Shown one piece after another: positions 10,740 through 21,849 of a stretch of DNA of 64,000 bases. The DNA lies in contig NC_134843.1 of assembly GCF_965363235.1 (NCBI RefSeq), positions 87,515,795 through 87,579,794 of the forward strand, read 5' to 3'. Origin of the DNA: Mytilus galloprovincialis. Its lineage: Eukaryota > Mollusca > Bivalvia > Mytilida > Mytilidae. Below the pieces are notes generated by a model. The model saw nothing but the letters and a program-made list of their open reading frames with translations, had not been told where the DNA came from and ran no database searches. How positions within the stretch are numbered: position 1 is the first letter of the stretch; every line of letters starts with the position of its first letter. Both the position numbers and the translations under genes were made by a program.

Positions 10740-13700
10740 TTTGGCTATTCTCTGCCCTTTTCCCGGTATTCATAATTTAAAATGTTTTGGCTTTTGGCTT
10801 CAACACTTTTAAAAAATTTCGGAAACACATGTACAACGGATGTAAGATAAGTTTCCTGTTTTAGACTGATGTTAAGCATGATACAACTGTCAACAAAATG
10901 AGGAAGTACGAATTATGAAACAATATGACGGTATGACATTATTCCTTCAAAGATGGTGGCAAATGTTTATTTTCGTGCAACGTGTTTTGTCATTTTTATG
11001 TTACGCGCAGACATGAAAAAGGATCGCCATCATTGTGTTTCGTAAAATTGGTTAAAAAAATATAACAAACACCTAGATAGTCCCTTGGTACATCGATATG
11101 AATAACTTGTCCAGCTCTAAGTTAGTCTATTTCATCGAATCCGTACCCGAGTCCATTGAAGTCACCCAATCTTGTAGCGCTGTGTTAGGATAAGGCCCTT
11201 CAACAGACGACGAATTCCTAGACCAACTTGACATAATCGGTTACGAATTGTTATGGCGATATTCTATTGTTATTTTCCCAGTGGGTTTGTGGTGCTTTTT
11301 AAGATGCATTATCAAATCGATTCCGGAAATGAATAATGCGGATGTGTTTGCCTTGACGTAACATCGTTTAACGTGACCTGCCACCTTCGGGGCGATCATT
11401 TGTCATGCCGGTATCTCTTAACGTTTCTTTTACATAAGTAAAACAGCTATCAATGTGATATCTTAAACCATAGACAAATAACCAAATACAACATGTCGAA
11501 TGTCAAACAAATCTTTACTAACTAACAAGATTTTCGGAGTTGATTTAGCCGGCGTAAAATGATCAAAATTACTTTTTATAAGTAAAATATGCCAGATCGT
11601 TTTATATGTTGACTTTATCGGTAATTTGTACATTTTTCCTTTGATGTGTACTCGCTGATAATGTCAGTATTAGTGGACTGGCCGTGATATAAAAGTTATT
11701 GGGTCAGTACGCAAGTGACATGTTCGAATGAAACGCGTAAGGATCTACTTTCCCCTTTCATTCAAAAAATTGCGCCTGATTTTTTTCGCAGAAACGCACG
11801 ATGTTTTTGGCGAATGAAACATTTGCCATTGTTTGAAACTTTCACAAAGATAGTTTAGCCTTTTCGAACGATATTTGTGAAAATGTGAACAGAAAATGTA
11901 TAAAAAAAAAAACAAGATAGACTTTAAAACAAAATGCGTTATCTATAATTGACCTATATGAAGCTTTCCTTGTTATTCACAAGGACGTACAACTAGCATA
12001 TCGTCCATGCTATCTGAGATTTTATTCACACAATACCAATACATAGCCTAGTGCTGTTCCAAGTAGTTTTCTTTTTCTGTTTCTTGAGAAGTATTGGTTT
12101 TACCTGTTCAGTCACTATAAAGTGTTACAATTCATATTTAAACGCAACACATTAAAAGTGACCAAAAAGGTACCGCTATCGCATGAGAGAAGCTAGAAAA
12201 AATGAAAAATAAAATTGACGCATTGTCGACATTTTTGTGGGACCGTCATATATAATATTTAAAAGATGTGGTTTCATTGTCAATATAAGGACAGATATTC
12301 AAAGAACAAAGAACAAAAAAGTTAACATATTCAAATGCCGATCTAGGATAAATTAAAAAAGGGGAGTTACCGGGGGCACCATACTGTAAAAGTCTGCATT
12401 GTCATTGATCAAAATTGTAGCTTTTATAAGGGGTGGCTGTGACCAGGGTCGCCTTCCCCTAAATCCGCTTCTGAAATTAAAGGTAACTGCAGGGCCTTTA
12501 AACTCCAAGTTGTATATTTCTGGTCCGTGTTGAAAATAAAGGAACATGACTTTGAAAAAAGCAAGAATTATACGCTACGGTCCCCCATTCTTATTTCTGA
12601 CTGCTGATGCTTTGTGAAAAATAAAGAGATTTAACTTACCGGTATGCTACCATTATATCTGTCATTGTAAGAGTTATGTCCGAAACAGAAAATTAATAAA
12701 ACGCATGCAATAATACCTTTTCATTACTTTGTGCTAGAGAACGCCTTGTTTACTGCACTGTGACAAAATTTCAAATGACGTAATGCAGCCTGTGACGTCA
12801 AGTGTGATTCGCCGTGACTCGACGCGAAAAATAAGTTCGTTTGTTGTTTTCTCTACTATTGTAGTGATTTTGATTTTTTTTTTTTAAATTACCGATAAAC
12901 AGAATAAAGGACGTTTTGTGTTTGATACTGATTTTATCACAGGAAATATCAGGCTCGCCCTTCGGGCTCACCTGATATTTTACTGTGATAATGTCAGTAT
13001 CAAAAACAAAAAGTCCTTTATTCTATATATATTATCTAAAGGCTTTCGTTTGGATAAAGCTGGAAAGATAAATTTACACTTTTTAAGGCCACAAACAGTT
13101 TTTTTGTAACTTGCCTAGAACTGCGGTAAATGTATCTTTCTTTAACAAAAAGATATTTTTTTCTAAAGGGAAACGCATGATGTGGAAAGTTTCTTTATTT
13201 ACTCAATAAAGAAAACATTATCCGTATTTCAAACGTATATTTGAATGGTATTTCGAATCTTTCAGAACTTTTATGTCATTGATAAGAACAAGAACTTGTC
13301 CCGTGTTTAGGTACATATCAATTGAATTACTGAATACCTGTGTTAAACAAAAATTAAATTGAACCGATTTTCAGATATGCAGAATATATCAATTGTTGCA
13401 TTCATATAAGGAACTTCCAAGAAATTGTATAAGCAATGTTATTTAACTTAGTCTAATTGTGCAAAATTCGACAACAGTGACCAGTATATATAAAAATAAG
13501 TGCAAGAAAGGGACTGAATACCACGACAAAATCATCACCAACTTTTTTTGTGTAAAATTCATAAACCTATATGTCTGTCTATATTGGCATAGTTTTGAAA
13601 CTTTTTTGTATGCCTTCTTTGCAGTTTTAAAGCAAAGGGAGTTTAAGTTTTAAATGTCATCGAGAATGTGTTTCTATACTCAAAATTAGTCGTCTGAAAG

Positions 13701-13930
13701 AATTAACTGATTTATGCATAATACATGGCCATTTCTTAAAATACTACAAAAAATCTATTTTGTATATTTGATGTTCTTGGTATCAAGTGCGTTTAAAAAC
13801 CATGGTTAAAAAACTACAAATTACCGCACACAATCTCATCTCCCACAAAAAACAGGAAGTGAATAAATCTTACAGGAACGAAACAAAATATTTTAGTAAC
13901 ACCCACAACAATAATCTGCATGTTAAGATC
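10740..13930. other. Insertion of about 3.2 kb in intron 2 of pseudogene B', no gene seen
   Basis: Outside these borders, intron 2 of B' aligns with intron 2 of pseudogene F: GTTTGTTCATACACTAGTAT on one side and GCGGAAGATAGCTAG on the other, read on the minus strand. Inside there is no match to the other copies. I find no coherent frame longer than about 70 codons, no clear terminal inverted repeat and no target duplication. It contains one very strong hairpin (12902-13023). Its origin is unknown; it may be several nested insertions. Confidence 0.5.
12902..13023. repeat. Long near-perfect hairpin (foldback) of 122 bases
   Basis: The left arm (GAATAAAGGACGTTTTGTGT, then TTGATACTGATTTTATCACA and GGAAATATCAGGCTCGCCC) pairs with the right arm (GGGCTCACCTGATATTTTAC, TGTGATAATGTCAGTATCA, GTCCTTTATTC) around a three-base loop near 12961. 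The few mismatches are mostly single bases. A related half lies at about 11650-11700 (CTGATAATGTCAGTATTAG). It resembles a foldback or MITE-type element. I see no target duplication. Confidence 0.65.
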
Positions 13931-14689
13931 TAGCTATCTTCCGCTCATAAATTCCGACATGCAGGTGAGCATATAGCAAGGTTATTTAGCACCCATCACG
14001 CATATTATTTTTTTTTCGAATTCTGTAGACATAATTTATTAAACTTCATATACAATATTTTCCCTGTTGGTCGCTTGTAGTTGAGACATGGATCAAACCG
14101 GGCTTACTGACAGTTGATTTGATGACCGTTATATCACAGTCCAGCAAAAAATATATATTTTTTAAATAATTTAAAACATTTAGACATTTTGTATCGGATC
14201 AATGGAAGGAAGATACACTTGATACATTGCCTAGTATTAATACTTGTATTTTCTATCAATTAATATAAACAAGGATTCTCATATATCTCGTCCATTTTTA
14301 TATTGTTCATTTAACCCAATATTTTATATTATTTAAATTATACCTCTTCAATTCATCACACAGTTTTGTCTTGGTATGTCACTTTAAAAACTACAGGTAT
14401 TAACCAACTTACATCACTTGCATCTGAAAAACAAATCAACTATGAATGAAATTTGAATAGTCTTGAAATATATTGATTGTCTTTTCAATTGTTTGTTACC
14501 CAATGAGTGTTGTGTTCGCAAATCTAATATATAAGTTCATTATTTATCAGGCTTAATAACATATTAAATATAAACATAACATAAATACTTTAATGAAGAA
14601 ACAAAGCTGTGATATGCAGAGGTATTTTGACATTATGTAATAAACGGTCAATAATGCACATTTACCTAGTTTGCATTTTAACATTTACA

Positions 14690-14940
14690 TCTGGCTATTT
14701 ATTTTAGGTATTTTTGTCATATAGCTCTTCAACAGTTTCGATTATTTATTCATCTTCGGATTTCAAATGTTTGACTTTGAGCGTTCCTGATGAAGGTAAA
14801 TCCAGAAAAGCGCTCCGGACGAATAGAATTATTAAACGTGTTGTTTTCAATTTTTTTAATGAATATCATTCAAAGATAAATAAAGTTTACAAGTTATTGA
14901 TTTATAAAATAGGAAGTAAAGAGAGGTTGCAAGTTTAATT
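14690..14940 (+). repeat. Dispersed bivalve repeat in intron 1 of pseudogene B'
   Basis: Marked by AGCTCTTCAACAGTTTCG, GCGTTCCTGATGAAGGTAAA and AGAAAAGCGCTCCGGACG. It is the same family as the intron-1 repeat of the S genes but in better condition, and it runs opposite to the host pseudogene. The 74-codon frame over it is fortuitous. Confidence 0.55.
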
Positions 14941-15298
14941 GGCGCAATCAAACTATATATTTTTATGGTATAACCTAAATTAAATGTTTTGAAATGTTAT
15001 ACTCTTTGGCAGATATTTTGAAAAGATATATCTTATAGAGACTGCTACCAAATTTTTATGCAATAATCGAAAGATTAAACAAAAAATCCGACAAAGAAAG
15101 AAATATCAGCAAATTGTTATGAACAATATTTCCAAGACAAAGTTTTACTTTCCACTTTACACAGCAAATGATCCAAATAGGACTAAAGCCACCAACACTG
15201 CAACACTGATATTATTCATTGTTTGCTATTGAAACTGTTTGCAGAAAGGAGCTGATTACTGAAAATTATCCTATATTCTAGTTGACAATTGTTTGCAC

Positions 15299-15460
15299 TT
15301 TATATATTCTTTGTTTAGTCAGTTCACTGCAGATCTGTTAATCAAGAGGAAGAAATAATCACACACATGTTCCTTAAACAATGAGATCAAAGTTAAATTA
15401 CAAATGTCAGTGCATAGCGTAATTTGTATACATCGTTAAATTATTTGCAAGAATGGAAAT
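15299..15460 (-). promoter_or_regulatory. Promoter module of fp-3F pseudogene B'
   Basis: The reverse complement of the gene B module: TATA at 15299-15304, then AATCAAGAGGAAGAAATAAT and CACACACATGTTCCT in complement form, ending at GAATGGAAATTGAAA. The boxes look intact although the gene is dead. Confidence 0.65.
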
Positions 15461-16382
15461 TGAAAAAGAGGAAATTGAAAATATGTAGGGTATTTCATGA
15501 TAATGATTTACTTTAAGAATAATATAGATGTTGTAATCAGAGTTCTGCTAGAGTCAGCTTTTAATTAAAAAAAATGCAAAACAAATATTCGAAAAACCCT
15601 AGCAATTTATCAAAATTGGGTATTGTCTCAGCTCAAAGGTTTTGTGTCCTTTCAAATTTAATTTCGCATGGCAGGTGTTAATGTGTTGCAGGATACACTG
15701 TCATTGTGGACGCTTTATTTTGTGTTTATGTGATTCCCTCAGTTTAAAGTCTTTACATTGATCAGTATCTTCTTTCGAATGATCAGCTGAAATTCGATAA
15801 ATTACTGGATATTTTAGTATCTGTGCAAGATAAACTATTTTCTAACACCATGTTTTTAGCGAGGGGCATTTTTTTGGTAAATATGTGTATGAAATATGAA
15901 AATATGAGGATGTGTTATGAATGCCATTGAGACAACTAATCACCAGAGCTCAAATTATAATCTTTCGTAGCATAGTAATCTGAAATAAAAAAAAAAACTG
16001 AAAGTTACTAGTAAGACATCGAGTATGTAAAATTCAAGCTCGATTGAATCAAAAATGAATTTCTAAAATGACATTACTTCAGTCAATACTAAACAATTTT
16101 ACATTTTTCTTCAATTCCAATGGCATAAAAAATAATGGTCCTAATAATGCCTCGTTTTGAATTATTGAATTAAACAAAATGATGCTCTTTCAAGATTAAA
16201 AATCTTAATTTCCAGATAATATTGTAATGTTTCAATACCATTTATAAAATATTTGTGTATTTGCCGTCAGCAAATCAATCAGCTATAACGATAATGATGG
16301 ATGACTATATACAAATAAGAATCAAGTCGAAAATCAGAAAGCTTTATCTATCTTATATATCAACATTGATAGGTTTTTTTTA
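15461..16382. other. Inverted S-to-F intergenic region between pseudogenes C and B'
   Basis: Inverted counterpart of 2733-3664. It includes the bivalve repeat fragment at about 15880-15990 (GAATGCCATTGAGACAACTA). No gene is seen. The region next to pseudogene C keeps the 3' flank of the S genes (ATTCCAATGGCATAAAAAAT on this strand). Confidence 0.6.
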
Positions 16383-16794
16383 CTAATAATTATAGAGGTA
16401 GCCTTTGTTTCAGTATGCTCTACCCCAGTGACCGTTGTTCCAGCCTTTATTTCAGTCATAATTTCCGTGATATCCAGTGTATCCGTCATAACCATGGTAA
16501 CCATTGTTGTATGGTTAATCATATCCTGGATAATAATCCTGAAATATGAAAAAAAAATTAAGATTGAATCAATGATGATTTTGATATATAAAGCAATTTA
16601 AAAGAGCGTAATATCAATTAAAACAATGGCACTATATATCATTGAAGCAGCTGATGATTCAAGCCTTCTTTTCTATGTTGTTTCATCCATTCCTGTAAAC
16701 TGTATCTATATTTGTATCTTTTAGTTTGGAAATAATATAGTAAATAGTAAACATAGATAAAAGCATAACAATTTATTTCTCATCCATTTTCCCA

Positions 16795-17425
16795 TTTACA
16801 ACCACTGGGTCGATGCCGCTGCTGGTGGAGATTTTTTTCCCCGAGGGTATCACCAGCCTAGTAGTCAGCACTTTTTGTGCTGATATGAATTGTCATTGAT
16901 ATGGTTATATTTATAAATTTATTGTTTACAAAATATTGAAATACTAAGGCTTTTTTACCTCAGGCATAGATTGATTACCTTAGCTGTATTTGGCAAAACT
17001 TTTAGGAATTTTGGTCCTCAATGCTCTTCAACTTCGTGCTTTATTTGGCCTTTTTAACTTTTTTGGATTCGAGCGTCACTGATGAGTCTTTTGTAGACGA
17101 AACGCGCGTCTGGCGTATATATTAAATTTAGTCCTCGCATCTTTAATGAGTTTATTGTAAAAGACTATCGAATGTTACCAAATGGACATTCAAGCTTAAC
17201 AGTCAAAATGATAATGCTCTGGTAAATAAACAATTAAAGAAAGAAAAATAAACAAACAAACCATACGACAATATACAAACCAAAACGAGAAAACTGAAGA
17301 CTGAGCAACAGAAACCCAACAAAAACCGACTTGATGATTGTTTCGATATCACACCATGACGGCTTGTATTGGCTGAGACAAAACCTTATCATTTTGCATT
17401 TTATTAAATATATTTTCTGAAAACT
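16795..17425 (-). repeat. Two dispersed repeats in intron 2 of pseudogene C
   Basis: About 16795-17150 is a minus-strand copy of the very common bivalve repeat with ACTGGGTCGATGCCGCTGCT, CCCCGAGGGTATCACCAGCC, GAGCGTCACTGATGAGTC and GACGAAACGCGCGTCTGG. About 17155-17425 is the ancestral intron-2 repeat of S genes (CATTTTGACTGTT-type box in complement). No gene is supported. Confidence 0.6.
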
Positions 17426-17639
17426 AAATCGATACGGATGTTTCACCCAGAACGATTACCATTGAATTTATTACAAATAAAATTGTCTTGTTTCTGTATT
17501 GATAAGTTTATTATAAAATCCGTTATCAAAAACTACGTAACTAAATTGTTGAATTGAAATTCATTGTATATGACTGTTTTAATTCATTTGTTCTATTTTT
17601 CTGGTGTCGACCTGAGCGTCTTACATAATGATTTTCATG

Positions 17640-18145
17640 TCATATAACAAACTTTTAGGTCTAGAGCTGGCATGTCAGTTAACTGCTAGTTGTTATTTAT
17701 GTATTATTGTCATTTTATTTATTTTCTTTTGTTATTTCTTCTGACATCGCACTCGCACTTCTCTTGAATTGAATTTTAACGTGTCTATTGTTATTCGTTT
17801 ACTTTTCTACATTGGCTAGAGGTATAGGGGGATTTCATAAACATGTTTAACCCCGCCGCAATTTTGCGCCCGTCCCAAGTCAGACGCCTCTGGCCTTTAT
17901 AAGTCTTGTATGATTTTTAATTTTAGTTTCTTGTGTATAATTCGGAGTTAAGGATGACGTCCATTATCACTGTACTAGTATACATATTTTTTAAAGGGCC
18001 AGCTAAAGGAAGCCTCCGAGTGCGGGAGTTTCTCGCTACATTGAAGACCCATTGGTGGCCTCCGGCTGTTGTCTGATCTATGGTCGGGTTGTTGTCGCTT
18101 TGACATATTCCCCATTTCCTTTCTCAATTTTAATTTAGTATTTCT
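17640..18145 (+). repeat. Common bivalve repeat of about 500 bases next to the microexon of pseudogene C
   Basis: Markers are GTCTAGAGCTGGCATGTCAG, AACATGTTTAACCCCGCCGC, TAAAGGGCCAGCTAAAGGAA, GTGCGGGAGTTTCTCGCTAC and GACATATTCCCCATTTCC. I know this repeat from many bivalve loci. It ends about ten bases from the microexon's donor site, so it may disturb splicing. Frames over it are not genes. Confidence 0.65.
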
Positions 18146-18996
18146 CAACTTACATAGCCTGCATCTGAAAAAAAGGATTATCAAATATAAGTCATCTTTG
18201 ATTAGTATGGAAAAATTGTTTTTTGTAGTCGCTGTCTTTAACTTGCTTCTTTGTTAAAATATATATTTGTAAAAGATATTGGTATATCAATAAAGTGTAA
18301 ACAAATCTAACATTAGAATTTTTCATGTGTCAGTAGATAATCATAAGATAAGTATAGAAAAACAGAATTTTGAAAATGAAAGCGGAAAACAATAGCAGAG
18401 CTATAACATATACATCTTTTTCAACAATTTCGAATTAATGACAAATAGAAGAACAAATATTTATGAAAGCAATCATAACATTCTTCCTGTTTTGATATTT
18501 CGTTTTTATGATTGCCCAATTTGATAGAACTAAAAGACTGAGTTGAACCAATTTTATTGTGTGACCGTTATTTTGAATATGATGAAGCCTTTTACGATGA
18601 AAATGGATTTTTGCATATATCTTTTATGCTTATCAAAAGAAATCCGACATATTATAGATTTCAAAAGTTATATTCTATGTTTGAGAAAACAAATTGAAAA
18701 CATCAAGTTCTAATTTTCTTGCGTCCAAAGCACTTTCTGCATTTACCTTCATCCGGAATGCTGAAAGTCAAATATTTGAAAGCCAATGATGTATAAGAAA
18801 AGAAACAGCAGAATATCTATGTTACCAAAAAAGGACATAGATAATCTTTACTTACCACTCTGCACGGCAAATATTCCAATAAGGACTAATGCCATCATAA
18901 TTGTGAAACTGAATTTGTGCATTGCTTCTAAATCTAAAGCAAGGATACGCTGATTGTTGAGAAATACTTCTGTTCTGGCTGAATACTGTCTGCGCG

Positions 18997-19153
18997 TTAT
19001 ATACATTTCGCAATGAACCCACTGTAAATCAAGAGGAAGAAACAACCATACAAATATTCCTGTTACAATAAGATTTAAAATGTAAATATATTACATAATC
19101 CGTATCGCCCTTGTCCTGTTAGATGCAAGAATGAAAATAAAAATACAAAAAAT
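18997..19153 (-). promoter_or_regulatory. Minus-strand promoter module of pseudogene C
   Basis: Inverted copy of the S module, most like the one at positions 1-149. With 19294-19449 it forms the arms of an inverted repeat around a spacer of about 140 bases. Confidence 0.7.
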
Positions 19154-19293
19154 ACCAATAGTGCAATAAGCTGTCATTTGACGCTGAAATTCACATTCAA
19201 TTCAAATTTTGATATTTTTATATCAAAATATATACTTCCTGGTGGAAAGATCTTTAATCGTTCTCTGAACAATTTGTTTTTAATCATTTTGGC
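19154..19293. promoter_or_regulatory. Central spacer of the C-D bidirectional promoter, flipped relative to 150-289
   Basis: It matches the reverse complement of 150-289. For example, CAAATGACAGCTTATTG in the first copy appears here as CAATAAGCTGTCATTTG. Flanking arms are direct counterparts (offset 19004). Confidence 0.75.
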
Positions 19294-19449
19294 ATTTTTT
19301 GTATTTTTATTTTCATTTTTTCATCTAACATGACAAGGGATACGGATTATGTAATACATTTACATTTTAAATCTTATTGTAACAGGAACATATGTGTGAT
19401 TGTTTCTTCCTCTTGATTTGCAGTGAGTTGAATGCAAAATATATATAAA
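19294..19449 (+). promoter_or_regulatory. Promoter module and TATA box of fp-3S gene D
   Basis: The module matches that of gene A box for box, ending in TATAAA at 19444-19449, 78 bases before the start codon. Confidence 0.7.
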
Positions 19450-19527
19450 GCGCAGACAGTATTCAGCCAGACTAAAAGTATTTTTCTGCAATCAGCGTAT
19501 CCTTGCAAACGGTTAGATCAAGAAGCA

Positions 19528-21742
19528 ATGCACACATCCAGTTTCACAGTTATGATGGCTTTAGTCCTAATTGGATTATTTGCCGTGCAGAGTGGTAAGT
19601 AAAGATTATTTATGTACTTTTTGGTAATATAGATAGTCTACTGTTTTGTTTCTTAAACATAATTGGCTTTCAAATAATTTCTTTTGAGTATTCCGGATAA
19701 AGGTAAATGCAGAAAAGTGCTTTAGACGTAAGAAATTTATAACATGATGTTTTCAATTTGTTTTGTCAAACAGAAATCTATAAAATGGCGGATAACTTTT
19801 GATAAACACAAAAGATATGAACAAAAATCCAGTGTCTTTGTAAAAGCTTCGTCATATTGAAGATAACGGTCTGAAAATATAACGGAATTTGATGAGACTG
19901 TCGTACAAGTGAGAGGTTTAGCGCTATAAAACCAGGTTTAATCCACCATTTCTACTTTTGAAAATGCCTGTAACAAATCAGGTATATGACAATTACTGTC
20001 CATTTGTTTTGGATGTGTTTTGTCATTTGATTTTGCCATGTGATTATGGACTTTCCGATTTGATTTTCCTTTGAGTTCAGTTTTTTTGTAATTTTGCTTT
20101 TTGAAACAGTTAAACTCAGTCTTTTATGTCTAAAAAATTGCGCAATCATAACAACAACACCAACCAAAACAGGAAGAATTTAGTGATTTGCTTTCAGAAT
20201 TATTTGTTCTTCTATTTGTCATTAATTCGAAATTGTTGAAAACTATTTATTGATTATTTGCTATAGATTGTTTTCTACGTATAAAAAATTCTATATTTAT
20301 CTTTCTATCATTTACTGACACATGACAAATTATAATGTAAGATTTATTTTTACTATACTTAATTTATCCATATCTTTTTCTAGCATAATTTTTTACAAAG
20401 AAATAAGTTTCAAACAGCGATTACAAAAATATTTGTTCCATACATAACAAAGATGATTTATATTTTTATAATCCTTTTTTCAGATGCAGGCTATGTAAGT
20501 TTAGAAATTTGCAAAGTTTGTTATATGACATGAAAATCATAACGTAAGAAGCTTACCTCGACACCAGAAAAAAAGAACAAATGAATAAAAACAGTCACAC
20601 ACAATGAATTTCAATTTAACTATTTAGTTAAGTCGTATAATTTGCGTAGATTTTGATAACGGGTTTTATAATAAACTTAACATTAAAAATCCAAGACAAT
20701 TTTATTTGTAATTTTATCAATGGTAATCGTTCTGTGTCAAAAATTTTTGACGATTTGACGATTTAGTTTCAGAACATATATTTGATCAAATGCAACTGAT
20801 AAGGTTTTGTCTCAACGAATACAAGCCGTCCTGGTGTGATATTGGATGAGTCATAAAGCCTGTTTTTGTTTTGGTTTTCGTGTATATTGCCGTATCGTTT
20901 AGTCAGGTTTTTTTCCCCTTTTTTTACCAGAGCATTATCATTTTGACTGTTGAATTTAAATGTCTATTTGGTAACATTGGCCACTCTTTTACAGAGTGTT
21001 ATATCTTTATTAATCTGCCGGTTTAAGAATTGAACAAACACAGCAATTGACCACCTTTTCAAATGCAACACGATTTCATATCATTATTCTTGTATCACAA
21101 AAGGGCATACTTACTTAGTTAATCACAAGTATTGCAAAATGTGTTGATCATTTCTTTTTTCTTAGGGAGTTTCCGCAATTTTGAATTTTAGATCTAACTG
21201 CAATATATATTCAAATATTTATTGAATTATTTGAAAAAAATCCGTATTCTTCAATTTAGTGTTTCTAAACAGTCATTTATTTATAGAGTGGCACACGTGT
21301 TAAGCAAAGGTAAATCAACCTGCTGAAATGGATTGGAGTATTAAGTGTTTTGTGATTACTATAATGTTTACTATATGCAGTTGCTGAATTGTCACCAATC
21401 TATAAGATACAAATATTGATATATGTAATAGGAATGGATGAAACAAAATAAACAAGAAGGCATGAGTCATCAGCTACTTTATGATATTGATATAGTGTCA
21501 TTGTTTTAATTGATATTACGCAGTTTTTAATTTCTTTATATTTCAACATCGTCATTTATTCAATCTTAAATCTTTTTGTCTTCATATTTTAGGGTTATTA
21601 TCCAGGATATGATTTACCATACAACAATGGTTACCATGGTTATAACGGATACACAGGATACCACGGAAAATATGGATGGAATAAAGGCTTGAATAACGGT
21701 CCCTGGGGAGGACCATACGGAAACAAAGGCTACATATATTAA
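19528..21742 (+). CDS. fp-3: Foot protein 3, slow (S) variant, gene D: intact
   Basis: Secreted adhesive of 75 residues and the closest relative of gene A. Exons are 19528-19594, 20484-20494 (11 bases) and 21593-21742, with GT-AG borders. The signal peptide is MHTSSFTVMMALVLIGLFAV. The mature part starts GYGYYPGYDLPYNNGYHGYN and ends PWGGPYGNKGYIY. Against gene A it has Asp for Gly and Lys for Asn in the mature part, and Leu for the second Trp of GWNKGW (TGG to TTG), a position conserved as Trp in A, E and G. All splice sites and the TATA box are intact, and AATAAA is at about 21778-21783. It shares its upstream region head-to-head with pseudogene C. Intron repeats are as in gene A. Confidence 0.9.
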
Positions 21743-21849
21743 CTAAAAACTATCAATGTTGATATGAATGACAGATAATAAAGCTTTATTGATTTTCGAC
21801 TTGATTTTTATTTGTATATAGTCTTCTATCATTATAGTTATAGTTTATT

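Larger units (their letters stand above)
10497..15219 (-). pseudogene. fp-3F pseudogene B' (minus strand), all three exons damaged or displaced
   Basis: A host gene copy related to gene B. Exon 1 (15153-15219) still reads MNNISVAVLVALVLFGSFAV, but the Gln codon after it is a stop (TAA) and the donor GTAAGT has become GAAAGT. The microexon (14413-14423) is intact with good AG and GT borders. Exon 3 (about 10497-10627) has lost its acceptor and its first third (the YYGPNYGPSRR part) by a small deletion. The rest reads GGGNYNRYNRYSGRYGGYGG, and one Trp codon is TGA. Intron 2 holds a foreign stretch of about 3.2 kb (10740-13930). The TATA box is kept at 15299-15304. It cannot make fp-3; whether it is still transcribed is unknown. 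Confidence 0.9.
16383..18922 (-). pseudogene. fp-3S pseudogene C (minus strand)
   Basis: Exons are 18856-18922, 18154-18164 and 16383-16538, in the same three-exon plan and all with GT-AG borders. Exon 1 encodes an intact signal peptide MHKFSFTIMMALVLIGIFAV. The microexon is intact (Asp-Ala-Gly-Tyr). Exon 3 starts DYYPGYD and then has three in-frame stops: one at a former Leu codon (TAA), one at a former Trp codon (TGA after GNYD) and one at a former Gly codon (TGA). Between them PYNNGYHGYDGYTGYHGNYD is still readable, so decay is fairly recent. The TATA box is weaker (TATATAACG at about 18997-19003). Intron 2 carries several repeats. The first stop would leave only about seven residues beyond the microexon, so a functional product is unlikely. 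Confidence 0.9.
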
